Positions 8,984-17,567 are shown, counted from the first letter of the stretch. The stretch is 64,000 nucleotides of DNA from JAGVXH01 sp041649755 (GCA_041649755.1 JBAZMK010000006.1:5188-69187), one strand, 5' to 3'. Program-made: numbers and translations. The notes: generated by a model from the sequence alone, not told the origin.

Positions 8984-9673
8984 TTATTTTTTAACTTCTT
9001 TTTCTATTTTTCCGTCTTTAATGTAGACGATCCTTTTTGCGTAATGAACAAGGTTTAAGTCGTGTGTGACTAAGATGATTGTTTTTCTTTTTTCGCTATG
9101 CATTTTTCCTAAGAAGTCCATTATAAAAATTCCGGTTTTACTATCTAGGTTTCCTGTGGGTTCATCGGCTAAAATTACTTCTGGGTCGTTGGCTAGACTT
9201 CTTGCGATAGCTACTCTTTGTTGTTGTCCCCCTGAAAGTTCTGTAGGTTTGTGATGCATTCTTTCTTTAAGTCCTAACATTTCTAAGAGTTCGCTCGCCC
9301 TTTTTTTCGCTTCTTTTTCGGAAGTGTTAGTCAGTTCCATAGGGAGCATTACATTTTGTAATGCACTCAATGTTGGGATTAAATTAAATTGTTGAAAAAT
9401 AAAGCCGATTTTTTTGCTTCTTAGCGAGGCAAGGGCAGATTCACTTATTTTGTCTATATCTTTTCCCTCTAAAATTATTCTCCCGTAGGAAGGGGTGTCC
9501 AGTGCGCCGACGAGATTCATCATAGTGGATTTCCCGCTTCCGCTTGGACCGGTTATCGCAACAAATTCGCCTTTATTTATTTTTAAATTAACTTCTTTTA
9601 AAACGACGAGATTTCCCGCTTTTCCCATTTTATATCTTTTCCATACATTTTCCATTAAAATGACTTCTTTCAT
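8984..9673 (-). CDS. LolD/MacB-type ABC transporter ATP-binding protein
   Basis: ATPase of 229 residues with a full set of ABC motifs: Walker A GPSGSGKST, Q-loop FIFQQFNLIPTLSALQNV, signature LSGGQQQR, Walker B VILADEPTGNLDS, and H-loop VTHDLN. It has the compact size and LDS D-loop typical of the LolD/MacB/FtsE group. It is first in a minus-strand operon with the secreted adaptor-like protein and the MacB-like permease, and energises that complex. Confidence 0.95.
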   Translation of the reverse strand: MKEVILMENVWKRYKMGKAGNLVVLKEVNLKINKGEFVAITGPSGSGKSTMMNLVGALDTPSYGRIILEGKDIDKISESALASLRSKKIGFIFQQFNLIPTLSALQNVMLPMELTNTSEKEAKKRASELLEMLGLKERMHHKPTELSGGQQQRVAIARSLANDPEVILADEPTGNLDSKTGIFIMDFLGKMHSEKRKTIILVTHDLNLVHYAKRIVYIKDGKIEKEVKK

Positions 9674-9756
9674 TTCTTTTAAAAAATTTTTTCGCTTATA
9701 AGTGGGGTGGACTTTACGTCCATATTAACTTAAATACTTTAAATATTTTGAATTAT

Positions 9757-10485
9757 ATGCCCCCTATAGCTGGAAGAGTGGTTTTTGAAGGAATGAATAG
9801 AGGATTGGTTAATTTAATTGGGTTGGGTTTTGGAGCGGAGTTAATGTACTCTTTTATAATAATTATTTGCAGTCTTATGATTTACTTTGGGACTAAAGAA
9901 ATTTATGAATTAAGCCAATATAAGGGGATAAAATATTTTAGAATGGCTTTCTTATTTTTTGCTTTGGCTTATTTTTTTAGGTCTTTTATTAAGTTTATAA
10001 TAATTTATTTTAATGTTAATGGTCTCTTTGAAGTTTCTCCAATGATTTTAAATCCGGTAGTTAGCCAGTTAACTTTAGTTGTTTTTATGTATTTTAGTTC
10101 GATGGCTATTTTTTATTTTCTTTATAGTGTTATGTGGAAGCAGTGGGAAAGTGGGAAGTTAATCTATTTGTTTCATGTAATTGCGTGGATTATAGCAATT
10201 TATAGTGTCCTTTCAAGAAGCTCTTTTTCGTATATAGGTTTGAATTTTGTTTTGTTTTTATTCATTTTAGTAGTTGTATTCCTTTCCTACAAAAAATCCC
10301 GAAAAAAATCTAAGGGTTATAATCTTTATGCTGTTTATGTCCTTTTATTATTTTTTTGGATTCTTAATATCATTGATATTTTGCTTCCAAAATTTTTAGA
10401 GTTGTTTCAACTTTTTATTTATCTCATTTCTTTGGGAATTTTTCTGTTGATGGTATATAAAGTTCTGAAAAAGGCAGGAAGCTAG
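9757..10485 (+). CDS. Seven-helix membrane protein, unknown
   Basis: Hydrophobic protein of 242 residues with about seven predicted transmembrane helices separated by short basic loops (KYFRMAF, KKSRKKSKG). No motif I recognise. A TTG codon three codons upstream would extend it slightly, but a TATA-like taaatac about 25 bases before the ATG supports 9757. One base separates it from the winged-helix gene downstream, so the two are probably one transcript; a membrane sensor paired with a regulator is one possible reading. Confidence 0.65.
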   Translation: MPPIAGRVVFEGMNRGLVNLIGLGFGAELMYSFIIIICSLMIYFGTKEIYELSQYKGIKYFRMAFLFFALAYFFRSFIKFIIIYFNVNGLFEVSPMILNPVVSQLTLVVFMYFSSMAIFYFLYSVMWKQWESGKLIYLFHVIAWIIAIYSVLSRSSFSYIGLNFVLFLFILVVVFLSYKKSRKKSKGYNLYAVYVLLLFFWILNIIDILLPKFLELFQLFIYLISLGIFLLMVYKVLKKAGS

Positions 10486-10486
10486 A

Positions 10487-10756
10487 ATGATAAAGAGAGG
10501 AAAGTTAGAAATAATAAAAGATATTTTGTCAGTAATTCAGAAGAACCATAATAGCATAAGAACGACTCCTTTGATAAGGCAGTCAAATTTATCAACATTT
10601 AGATTTAGAGAATATTTTTCGGAGTTACTGCAAAAAGGTTTTGTTAAAGAATCTGGTTTGGGAAGTGAAAAGAGAATAAGGATTACAGATAAGGGCTTTA
10701 GATTTCTTGAAAAATACAAAACGATAATAAGTTTTATTGAAGAGTTTGAGCTTTAA
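10487..10756 (+). CDS. Winged-helix transcriptional regulator (COG3432-like)
   Basis: Small 89-residue protein with a winged-helix fold. Helices run from KLEIIKDILSVIQ to LIRQSNLSTFRFREYF, followed by a wing with EKRIRITDKGFRFLEKY, the signature of archaeal COG3432-type regulators. It follows the seven-helix membrane protein by one base and ends one base before the convergent LeuRS stop. Target unknown. Confidence 0.8.
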   Translation: MIKRGKLEIIKDILSVIQKNHNSIRTTPLIRQSNLSTFRFREYFSELLQKGFVKESGLGSEKRIRITDKGFRFLEKYKTIISFIEEFEL

Positions 10757-13720
10757 TTATTCAAAGTAGATTCCGGGTTTTCTTGGGAGTGCTTTTTTTG
10801 AGCGATTTTCAGGGTCAAATTTTTTAGGGTCTTTTACCGAATAAATGAAAACTTCTTTTTTTAACTCTTTAGAAATTTTATTTGTATTTATAGAGGATAT
10901 TTCAAAAGGCATTACGTAAATATAAATTTTATTTACTTTTTTTTCAAATTTATTTAATGTCTCTTTTACATATTTTATTATTTTGTTATCCAAGTTTTCT
11001 TCACTTTTCTTAATTTTTGTTTCTTTAAATTCAGGCCATTTTGACAGGAATATTGACTTTTTGTTTCCTATTTTTTCCCAGAGTTCCTCTGCTATGTGTG
11101 GGCAGAAGGGGCTAAGAAGTATGAGGGACTTTTCAATAGTCTCTTTTGACGCCTCTTTCTGTTTTGATAGGAACTCAAATAATTCTCTAAGTTTGATTGT
11201 GGCTTTTCGATGTTCTATGTTTTCAATTTGTTCTGTGACTTCTTTAATAGTGTCATTGATTTTTTTAGTCATTTCGTCTGAATCTTGGTTTATTTTGAGA
11301 TTTTGGAATGTTTCCTCTACTTTTTTTATCATTCTTAGAGAGCCTTGGATTCCTTTGTCGTTCCAGTTAAAACCTTTGTCTGGAGAGGCTTCTGACATCA
11401 TAAAAAATCTGGTAGCGTCAACGCCGTATTTTTTTATAGTTTCGAGAGGTTCTATGACATTTCCTTTAGATTTTGACATTTTTTCTCCTTTTTCGTCGTT
11501 AATCATTCCTTGATGGAAGACTCTCGGAGCGGGTTCGTTGAAATCAATTAAACCTATGTCGTGCAGGAACATTGTGTAGAATCTGCAATAGATTAAATGC
11601 ATGCAGGTGTGTTCCGCTCCGCCGATATACATATCGATTGGCATCCAGTATTTTATTTTTTCTTTTGAAAAGATTTCTTTGTCGTTGTGAGGGTCGCAGT
11701 ATCTTAAGAAGTACCATGAAGAATTAACGAATGTGTCCATCGTGTTTGCTTCTCTCTCTGCTTCACCTCCACATTTTGGACATTTGACTTTGAGCCATTT
11801 GTTATTTGTTAGAAGAGGATTGCCTTTTCCAAAAGTCACTTTTTTAGGTAATTCAACTGGGAGGTCTTTTTCAGGAACGGGCACGACACCGCATTTTTTG
11901 CAATGGATTAAAGGAATCGGGGTTCCCCAATATCTTTGTCGTGCAACTGACCAGTCTCTTAATTTGTAGTTTACAACTTTTCTTGCTTTTCCTTTTTCTT
12001 CTAACCACTTAGTAATCTCCTCTTTTGCTTTGTCATTAGGTATACTATTGAATTTTTCTGAATTGATTAAGGCGCCAGAATCTGTGTAAGCTCTTTTGTC
12101 CGTGACTTCTCCAGTAATAACTTGTTTTATTTTGATTCCGTATTTTTTTGCGAATTCAAAGTCTCTTTGGTCATGAGCTGGGACTGCCATAACCATTCCT
12201 GAGCCGTAGTCTGCGACGACAAAATTGCCCGCATAAATGGGGATTTTTTCTTCGTTTGAAGGATTAATCGCGTAGCTTCCTGTGAAAACTCCTTCTTTTT
12301 CCATGTCGGCAAGTTCCTTTTCAGAAACGGATTTTAATTTTTTTAGAAATTCTTCAACTTCTTTTTTTTGTTCTTTTGTGACTAATTTCATTAGTCTTGG
12401 GTGCTGGGCAGAGATAACCATAAAAGTAACTCCGAAAATTGTGTCAGGGCGCGTTGTGAAGACTGAAAATTTATTTAAACAACTGTCAAGAACCACAGGT
12501 TCTATTTCTCCGCAAATATGTTGTTCTTTTGCTTTAAACTCAATAATTTCTCCCCCAATAGCATCTTTTATTCTCTTTGCAGAATTTTTTCTTATTTCTT
12601 TATCATTTATATCTTTTAAAATAATTATTTCCTTAACATTTTTTCTTATTTTATCAAAATTAAACTTCCAATCAAAAGTATTAACGTACTTTTTGTCCTT
12701 AGAATTTGGTTCAACAAACCCTGAAGCCAAAATCAATTTTTTGATGGGTTTCTTTAAACTTTCTACAACTTTTAAACTAACCGCCCCTCCTAAACTATGC
12801 CCCAATAGAATAGTATTCTCATCAAAATGAAGATTATCTAAAACAAATTTTACTTGTTCGAGATAATCTGGATTTTTTGTATTTGGTAATTCTGGAACAA
12901 GTACTTTATACTTCCGATTTTCTAATTCTTTTTTTAACCATGGAAAAAAATTATTTTTTGGAGAGCCAGTATACCCATGAAGTAAAATAAAATTTGTTTT
13001 TTTATTCTCACTTTCAATTTCAAAATCAATTTCTGTTCCGTAGCTTTTTCCAATCCAGTTTTTTTGCATTGCGATGGTTTTTTCCGGCCAGTTGAGTTTT
13101 TTGTGACTTTCAAGAAGTCTGTCGGTGTATTCAGTTATTTTGATGAACCATTGTTTCATTATTTTTATTTCAATTTCGCTTCCGCATCTTTCGCATTTTC
13201 CTCCTTGGGCTTGTTCGTTTGAGATAATTGTTTCGCATTTGTTGCACCAATTGACAGGGGCTTCTTTTTGGTATACTAAACCTTTTTCGAACATTTTTAA
13301 GAAAATCCATTGGTCCCATTTATAGTAACTTGAGTCAGCCGTGTTAACCATTCGTGACCAGTCGTATCCTATTCCCATTCTTTTTTGTTGTTTAATGAAA
13401 TTTTTTATAGAATTGTTTGTGTATTCTTCAGGGTGTTTTTTTTCTTTGATTGCTGCGTTTTCAGCGGGGAGTCCTAAGGAGTCAAAACCCATAGGATGCA
13501 TTACATTAAATCCTTGAAGTTTTTTGAATTTTGCGTAGACATCTCCAATTGTAAAGTTAAAAGCGTGACCCATATGAAGCCCTGTTGCTGAAGGATAAGG
13601 GAACATCTCCAAAACATAGCACTTCTTTTTTGAAGTGTCTTCTTTTACTTCAAAGATTTTTTCTTTTTCCCATCTTTCCTGCCATTTTTTTTCTATTTCT
13701 TTGAATGAGTTTTCTTTCAT
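10757..13720 (-). CDS. leuS: Bacterial-type leucyl-tRNA synthetase with inserted alpha/beta hydrolase domain
   Basis: LeuRS charges tRNA-Leu. Bacterial-type features are FPYPSATGLHMGH (HIGH site, residues 40-52), a zinc motif CNKC...CERCG (159-179), the editing signature VFTTRPDTIFG (420-430), WNxSSWYFLRYCDPHN-type sequence, and KMSKSKGN near residue 750. Residues about 239-404 do not belong to LeuRS. They form an RBBP9/YdeN-like serine hydrolase: FILLHGYTGSPKN, the nucleophile elbow GHSLGG (Ser309), Asp373 (INDKE) and His401 (EQHICGE), so the triad appears intact. The insert splits the entry strand of the CP1 editing domain. Total length is 987 residues against about 820-870 usually, and the excess matches the insert. 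Bacterial type in an archaeon implies lateral acquisition. Confidence 0.95.
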   Translation of the reverse strand: MKENSFKEIEKKWQERWEKEKIFEVKEDTSKKKCYVLEMFPYPSATGLHMGHAFNFTIGDVYAKFKKLQGFNVMHPMGFDSLGLPAENAAIKEKKHPEEYTNNSIKNFIKQQKRMGIGYDWSRMVNTADSSYYKWDQWIFLKMFEKGLVYQKEAPVNWCNKCETIISNEQAQGGKCERCGSEIEIKIMKQWFIKITEYTDRLLESHKKLNWPEKTIAMQKNWIGKSYGTEIDFEIESENKKTNFILLHGYTGSPKNNFFPWLKKELENRKYKVLVPELPNTKNPDYLEQVKFVLDNLHFDENTILLGHSLGGAVSLKVVESLKKPIKKLILASGFVEPNSKDKKYVNTFDWKFNFDKIRKNVKEIIILKDINDKEIRKNSAKRIKDAIGGEIIEFKAKEQHICGEIEPVVLDSCLNKFSVFTTRPDTIFGVTFMVISAQHPRLMKLVTKEQKKEVEEFLKKLKSVSEKELADMEKEGVFTGSYAINPSNEEKIPIYAGNFVVADYGSGMVMAVPAHDQRDFEFAKKYGIKIKQVITGEVTDKRAYTDSGALINSEKFNSIPNDKAKEEITKWLEEKGKARKVVNYKLRDWSVARQRYWGTPIPLIHCKKCGVVPVPEKDLPVELPKKVTFGKGNPLLTNNKWLKVKCPKCGGEAEREANTMDTFVNSSWYFLRYCDPHNDKEIFSKEKIKYWMPIDMYIGGAEHTCMHLIYCRFYTMFLHDIGLIDFNEPAPRVFHQGMINDEKGEKMSKSKGNVIEPLETIKKYGVDATRFFMMSEASPDKGFNWNDKGIQGSLRMIKKVEETFQNLKINQDSDEMTKKINDTIKEVTEQIENIEHRKATIKLRELFEFLSKQKEASKETIEKSLILLSPFCPHIAEELWEKIGNKKSIFLSKWPEFKETKIKKSEENLDNKIIKYVKETLNKFEKKVNKIYIYVMPFEISSINTNKISKELKKEVFIYSVKDPKKFDPENRSKKALPRKPGIYFE
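12509..13006 (-). other. Serine-hydrolase domain insertion within leuS
   Basis: This in-frame segment encodes residues about 239-404 of LeuRS and reads as a complete small alpha/beta hydrolase: oxyanion HGYTG, nucleophile GHSLGG, then Asp and His in family order and spacing. Both LeuRS flanks (EIDFEIES before, FSVFTTRPDT after) would join directly in an ordinary enzyme. Codons in the insert end in A or T more often than in the flank after it, which suggests a separate origin. Confidence 0.88.
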
Positions 13721-13754
13721 GAAATTCTATGTTTCGGGCATTTTTAAGATTAAT

Positions 13755-14777
13755 CTATTTAAGAGAATTGTAGGCTTCTTTGTGGAGTTTGATAAGTTTT
13801 TTGTTTGTTCTGAAATTTTTGAGAAAATGGTTTATTTCTTGGGTAATACTATTTTTTAGGTCGAGGGGGTGGAGTTTTTTTTCTATGAAATCTTTTTCTA
13901 ATTCTTCGTAAGAAGAGTAAGAAAGGTCTCCTCCGAATTTTTCTGGGCGGGAAATTTTTAGTTTTTCGTTTTTGTCTTTTTTAATTATAAAGATGAAATA
14001 TTTTAAGAGAGCCATTAATCCGTTGTTTGGGTCACCAGACACACATTCTGCTTTGTTTATTTTTGATTTGACTTCTTCTTCGCTGTCCATAAGGTCAATT
14101 TTGCTTGCTTTTATGCTGGAGCTCATTTTTTCTCCGATAAGACCCCTTATTAAAGGGTTGATTAGTTCAATTCTTGCTTTGTAGCCTATTTTCGGGAGGT
14201 TTTCTCGTGCGTAAACCATGATTTTTCTCTGGTCGTTGCCTCCGAGCTGGGCGTCTACTTTTAAGTATTCTTCATCGAGAGCTTGCATGAGGGGGTAAAT
14301 CACTCCAGATAGTCTTGGGTTTTCACCGAGTTTTACTACTTCTGCTGCAGATTTTTTGCAGTCGTTTATACTTGAGAAGGTACTTAGTTTGAGAAGGTCA
14401 TGGAAATAGCTTTTGTTTAGTTGGATATCGCTACCTTTTACGAACTCAAGTTTGTCTATGGAGACATCAATTGTTTTCAGAATGGTGATTATTGCTTCTT
14501 TGTAATATTCGTAACGTTTTTCTAATTCTGACCAGGGAACGCTATTAAGTGCGGCGTGCAGGTCTGCTAATAAAATCTTTACTTTACAATTTGCTTTCAG
14601 TAAATCGGCTATTTTTAGCATAGGGAAGAAGTAAGCTAGAGAGACGCTTCCTGTGGGCATAGTCCCCCAATAAACAGAGAATTCTTTTTTTGATTTTAGT
14701 TTTTCTTTAAGTTCTTCCTCTCCAATCACTTCTTGTAGATTTCTCGTAATTAGTTCGTATCTTTCTTCAGTTTTCAT
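13755..14777 (-). CDS. tyrS: Tyrosyl-tRNA synthetase, archaeal/eukaryotic type
   Basis: Class I synthetase of 340 residues. The ATP site shows YWGTMPTGSVSLAYF instead of a canonical HIGH. The tyrosine pocket has YPLMQALDEEYLKVD and QLGGNDQRKI, and the KMSKS loop is GEKMSSS near residue 216. The length fits archaeal TyrRS, which lacks the bacterial S4-like tail. It lies 35 bases upstream of leuS on the same strand, so the two synthetases may be co-transcribed. Confidence 0.95.
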   Translation of the reverse strand: MKTEERYELITRNLQEVIGEEELKEKLKSKKEFSVYWGTMPTGSVSLAYFFPMLKIADLLKANCKVKILLADLHAALNSVPWSELEKRYEYYKEAIITILKTIDVSIDKLEFVKGSDIQLNKSYFHDLLKLSTFSSINDCKKSAAEVVKLGENPRLSGVIYPLMQALDEEYLKVDAQLGGNDQRKIMVYARENLPKIGYKARIELINPLIRGLIGEKMSSSIKASKIDLMDSEEEVKSKINKAECVSGDPNNGLMALLKYFIFIIKKDKNEKLKISRPEKFGGDLSYSSYEELEKDFIEKKLHPLDLKNSITQEINHFLKNFRTNKKLIKLHKEAYNSLK

Positions 14778-14856
14778 AAAATAGTTAATGTTAGGAGTTA
14801 TTTAAAGTTTTGTTGGGTTGTTTTTGGATTTCAATTTTTTATTCCTGAGAGCTCAA

Positions 14857-15315
14857 TTACTGTTCTATCATATCCCTAGCTTTATCAGCATCCTTAACTC
14901 CTTTTCTTGCACTATTAATTTTTTTGTTATTAAATTCTGCTGATTTTTTAGATTGCTGGAGTACTTTTATTAAAAGTGTAACTGTGATTGTCAAAAAGAA
15001 GATAGAAATCATGATTAATAACGAAAGAATGAAGAGGTGATATTCTTCTTTTGCAACAATCTTTATAATTTCAAATATTGATTGAATTAGAATTGAGCCC
15101 AGAATTCCAATCCCTGTTCCATATAAAAGGTATAATGTTTCATTATAGGTTTTTATGTCTTCATCTCTTTCTTCTGAAGCATTTGATTCTCCCCTTTCGT
15201 ATATCCTTCTAACAGATTCAGTTATGCCACTAAGAACATCCTTAGCGGGGATAATTTCTTTACCATCCTTTTTTGATTGTGCACTTACTTTTTTTCGAAA
15301 TTCTTCTATATCCAT
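14857..15315 (-). CDS. Two-helix membrane protein, unknown
   Basis: A 152-residue protein with a charged N-terminal half, two transmembrane helices (GTGIGILGSILIQSIFEI and LFILSLLIMISIFFLTITV) and a basic C-terminal helix (KKSAEFNNKKINSARKG). Both termini are probably cytoplasmic. It resembles no family I can name. It sits next to the left end of the integrated element but outside its att core. Confidence 0.55.
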   Translation of the reverse strand: MDIEEFRKKVSAQSKKDGKEIIPAKDVLSGITESVRRIYERGESNASEERDEDIKTYNETLYLLYGTGIGILGSILIQSIFEIIKIVAKEEYHLFILSLLIMISIFFLTITVTLLIKVLQQSKKSAEFNNKKINSARKGVKDADKARDMIEQ

Positions 15316-15420
15316 AAATAATTAACAAAACTACCTTATTTAACAATTATTGCAATGTATTAACGTCCACCCAAAAATAGCTAGAACGTATATTCTTTTT
15401 GTCTAGCAAGAATCTCCAAA

Positions 15421-15553
15421 ATATGCCAAGATGGTAACACGCCCACACCGTGAAAGATACCTTTTTGGCATCTTGCAGGGATTTCATTCGCTGAAGTTTT
15501 TATAGATCTAAGAAATCCCTCGAATATGCCAAGATGGTAATACGCCCCAACCG
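15421..15553. repeat. Direct repeat pair ending in tRNA-Asp-like 3' sequence
   Basis: Copy A is 15421-15450 and copy B is 15524-15553; both begin atatgccaagatggtaa and differ at three of 30 positions. Copy B ends in the exact tRNA-Asp tail repeat acgccccaaccg, copy A in a slightly changed form of it. They may mark two rounds of integration at the same site, or integrase binding sites. Confidence 0.8.
15542..15553 (+). other. Left attachment core (attL)
   Basis: The 12 bases acgccccaaccg repeat exactly, in the same orientation, at 39706-39717, where they are the 3' end of tRNA-Asp. This is the expected product of tRNA-targeted integration. Confidence 0.75.
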
Positions 15554-15559
15554 AAGTCT

Positions 15560-15595
15560 CGTACTTTTTGTCTTATCCAGTGTGCGTCTTTTTTT
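15560..15595 (+). repeat. Left terminal inverted repeat of the element
   Basis: Reads cgta, two bases, ttttgtct, six bases, then gtgtgcgtcttttttt. The reverse complement occurs at 39669-39704 with the same spacing; 28 of 36 positions lie in identical blocks. The T-run could also end transcripts entering from the left. Confidence 0.8.
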
Positions 15596-15735
15596 GACTG
15601 CGACCTTGATTGGTTTATTATATTTTATAGAGGAGGATTTAGTATTTAAAGACCTCTATTGTGGAGAATAGTGATTAAGGCAAATTTACTCAATTAGGTA
15701 AGATTTATAAATAATATCTCTTTGTCTTAGTTATA

Positions 15736-16323
15736 ATGGTAAAATCAGGCGCTAAGAAATCATGGTACACTCGTTGGTGGGCTATAATTCTTTTTGTTTT
15801 TATTGGATTAACAATTCTAGGGGGATTATTTGGCGAAGATTCTTCTAATACTAGTATAAAAGATACAAATTCTATTGATGAAAATGAGAATATCCAGGCT
15901 AATCAAGAAGAATTAAAAATCTATTCAGTTGGAGACTCTGTACAGGCAGGAGACTTTAAGTGGAAGATTACTCAGTTTACAACTTCTAAGACTATTGGGT
16001 CAAATCCTTATCTAACTTCTGAGGCTAGTGGAATATATTTAATATTAGATGTGGAAGTAGAGAATACTGGAAACTCTGCAGAATATTTAATGGATTCTTA
16101 TCTTAAACTTATTGATAACCAAAATCGAGAATTCTCTCCAGATTCTGGAGCTGCAATCTATCTAGATTCTAACAAAGCCCTTTTGTTTGAACAGGTAAAT
16201 CCAGGAATTGTTAAAAAAGGAAAGATTGTTTTTGATGTTCCTGAAGGATTAGAATTTGTAAATGTGAGAATCTCTTCAAATTTGTTGAGTAGTAGTGTCT
16301 ACCAGGTTAAACTAATGGTTTAA
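15736..16323 (+). CDS. DUF4352-like membrane-anchored extracellular protein
   Basis: 195 residues: a short basic N-terminus, one transmembrane helix (IILFVFIGLTILGGLFG), a polar Ser/Asn linker and an immunoglobulin-like beta domain. The motifs YSVGDSVQAGDFKWKI and GIYLILDVEVENTGNSAEY are typical of DUF4352 proteins, which are usually surface-exposed. A TATA-like tttataaata lies about 30 bases upstream. It is the first gene inside the left end of the element and ends convergently, overlapping the ribbon-helix-helix gene by 4 bases. Confidence 0.72.
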   Translation: MVKSGAKKSWYTRWWAIILFVFIGLTILGGLFGEDSSNTSIKDTNSIDENENIQANQEELKIYSVGDSVQAGDFKWKITQFTTSKTIGSNPYLTSEASGIYLILDVEVENTGNSAEYLMDSYLKLIDNQNREFSPDSGAAIYLDSNKALLFEQVNPGIVKKGKIVFDVPEGLEFVNVRISSNLLSSSVYQVKLMV

Positions 16324-16502
16324 TCCTGTTTATCTTTCTTAACCAACTTCTCCAACATTTCTTCAATTTTGATCAATCTATCTTCGCCTAGCTTTCTTCT
16401 GCAAAGCTGTGAAAAACTAAGGTCTTTCTCGATTGCTTCTTTTCTAAGCTTTTCTTTAAGCTCGGTTGTTACATAAACATGAATCTGGGCGTTTGATTTC
16501 AT
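16320..16502 (-). CDS. Small ribbon-helix-helix-like protein
   Basis: A 60-residue protein with the pattern strand (QIHVYVTTELKEKLR)-helix-helix (SFSQLCRRKLGED) followed by a charged helical tail. This fits ribbon-helix-helix DNA-binding proteins such as CopG or MobC-type auxiliary factors. A Shine-Dalgarno-like aaggag lies 6 bases before the ATG. It is third in a minus-strand cassette after the methyltransferase and a 46-residue protein, with overlapping frames throughout. It could control the cassette or take part in element transfer. Confidence 0.6.
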   Translation of the reverse strand: MKSNAQIHVYVTTELKEKLRKEAIEKDLSFSQLCRRKLGEDRLIKIEEMLEKLVKKDKQD

Positions 16503-16596
16503 TTTTCTCCTTAAGAATTTTAATGATTTTCTCTTCGAGTTCTTTTAATCTAATAAGAATCTCTTCTCCAAGGTCTTTTTGGATTTCAATTTCCAT
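16456..16596 (-). CDS. 46-residue helical peptide between methyltransferase and RHH genes
   Basis: The short frame encodes an amphipathic Glu/Lys-rich helix (EEILIRLKELEEKIIKILKE) and a tail with two cysteines. The start ATG overlaps the methyltransferase stop (11 bases shared) and is preceded by a strong Shine-Dalgarno gaggagg 6 bases upstream. Its 3' end overlaps the RHH gene by 47 bases. The Shine-Dalgarno and the tight overlaps argue for real translation. Function unknown; possibly a coiled-coil partner of the RHH protein. Confidence 0.5.
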   Translation of the reverse strand: MEIEIQKDLGEEILIRLKELEEKIIKILKEKNEIKRPDSCLCNNRA

Positions 16597-17455
16597 CGTT
16601 TATCCTCCTCTCTGCAATTTGGATATAATCCTTATTAATCTCGAAACCCAAAAAATTAATCCCTAGTCTTTTAGCTACAATTGCAGTAGTCCCAGAACCC
16701 ATGAAAGGATCTAGAACTATTCCATTCTTAGGACACCCTGCCAGAATACAAAACTCTGGCAGGGATTTTGGAAACATAGCAGAATGTTTTTCTCTGCTAG
16801 GTTCTAAGGGAAATCTAATACAATCTCCTGGATTCTTGCCAAGAGGATTTTTCCCGTTCTTCTTATCTCTATAAGGTATACGCACAGCATCAAGGTTGAA
16901 GAAGTATTTTTCATTTTTTACAAAGAAGAATATTGCCTCTGAATTTGTGTTTAATCGGTCATTTACAAAACAAGGCATTGAATTCCCTCCAGATTCTTTT
17001 GTTTTGAAATTTGTCCATTGTTTTAACCAGGTAATATCATTTCTAAGAATTAATCCTAATTCATCCTGACTTTTAATTGCAATTCTAAAAGGGATTAATA
17101 ACCGTTGTTTGTGTTGAAGCCAATTTGATTTGAATTTTCCTCTAATATTCTTCGGTAGAGTATGGTTTACTAGAAACTGATTTGACTTTTCGCTTCCTGA
17201 TTTAGAGTAATAAGAATCGCCTAAGTTTATCCAAATTGAGCCCGTAGGTTTTATGACTCTTTTGCATTCTTTTAATATTTCAACAATCTTGTTAATGTAT
17301 CTTTCTGGATGTTCTTCAAGACCTACTTGGTTTTTATTTTTGTAATCTCTTAATGCCCAGTAGGGCGGTGAAGTAACGACGCAATCAATTGAGTTTGAGG
17401 GGAGTTTTCTTAGTCCTTCCAAAACATCTATGCAATGAATTTTGTTTGTTTTCAT
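16586..17455 (-). CDS. Orphan N4-cytosine/N6-adenine DNA methyltransferase
   Basis: SAM-dependent DNA methyltransferase of 289 residues in beta-class order: catalytic motif IV TSPPYWALRDY near residue 30, and the SAM-binding motif DPFMGSGTTAIVAKRLG near the C-terminus. TSPPYW is common in N4-cytosine enzymes, but N6-adenine cannot be excluded. No restriction nuclease lies beside it. The companion genes encode a 46-residue helix and an RHH protein, so a regulatory or self-protection role for the element is plausible. Confidence 0.92.
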   Translation of the reverse strand: MKTNKIHCIDVLEGLRKLPSNSIDCVVTSPPYWALRDYKNKNQVGLEEHPERYINKIVEILKECKRVIKPTGSIWINLGDSYYSKSGSEKSNQFLVNHTLPKNIRGKFKSNWLQHKQRLLIPFRIAIKSQDELGLILRNDITWLKQWTNFKTKESGGNSMPCFVNDRLNTNSEAIFFFVKNEKYFFNLDAVRIPYRDKKNGKNPLGKNPGDCIRFPLEPSREKHSAMFPKSLPEFCILAGCPKNGIVLDPFMGSGTTAIVAKRLGINFLGFEINKDYIQIAERRINDGN

Positions 17456-17567
17456 AAAAACAATAATTCATTATTTATTAAATAACGACGAGTAAACTTT
17501 TGTGTACAGGAAAATGTACATGTTTCCTGCCTCGGAGCTATTTATATTTCTTTTAGTTAAGAAAATT

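Larger units (their letters stand above)
15316..15735. other. Non-coding left junction of the integrated element
   Basis: No gene is seen in these 420 bases. They contain a 30-bp imperfect direct repeat (15421-15450 and 15524-15553), a hairpin between agggatttc and gaaatccct (arms near 15478 and 15512), the left att core and the left terminal inverted repeat. A TATA-like tttataaata near 15705 serves the gene at 15736. Confidence 0.7.

Noticed and set aside
12282..12830. 182-codon plus-strand frame across the LeuRS insert
   Set aside because: It is antisense to the LeuRS editing and hydrolase parts, which have intact catalytic motifs. No promoter or family match is seen.
15421..15553. C/D-box sRNA or tRNA fragment gene
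   Set aside because: No proper C and D boxes at a fitting distance, and only the last 11 bases of a tRNA are present, so the repeat is better read as an att remnant.
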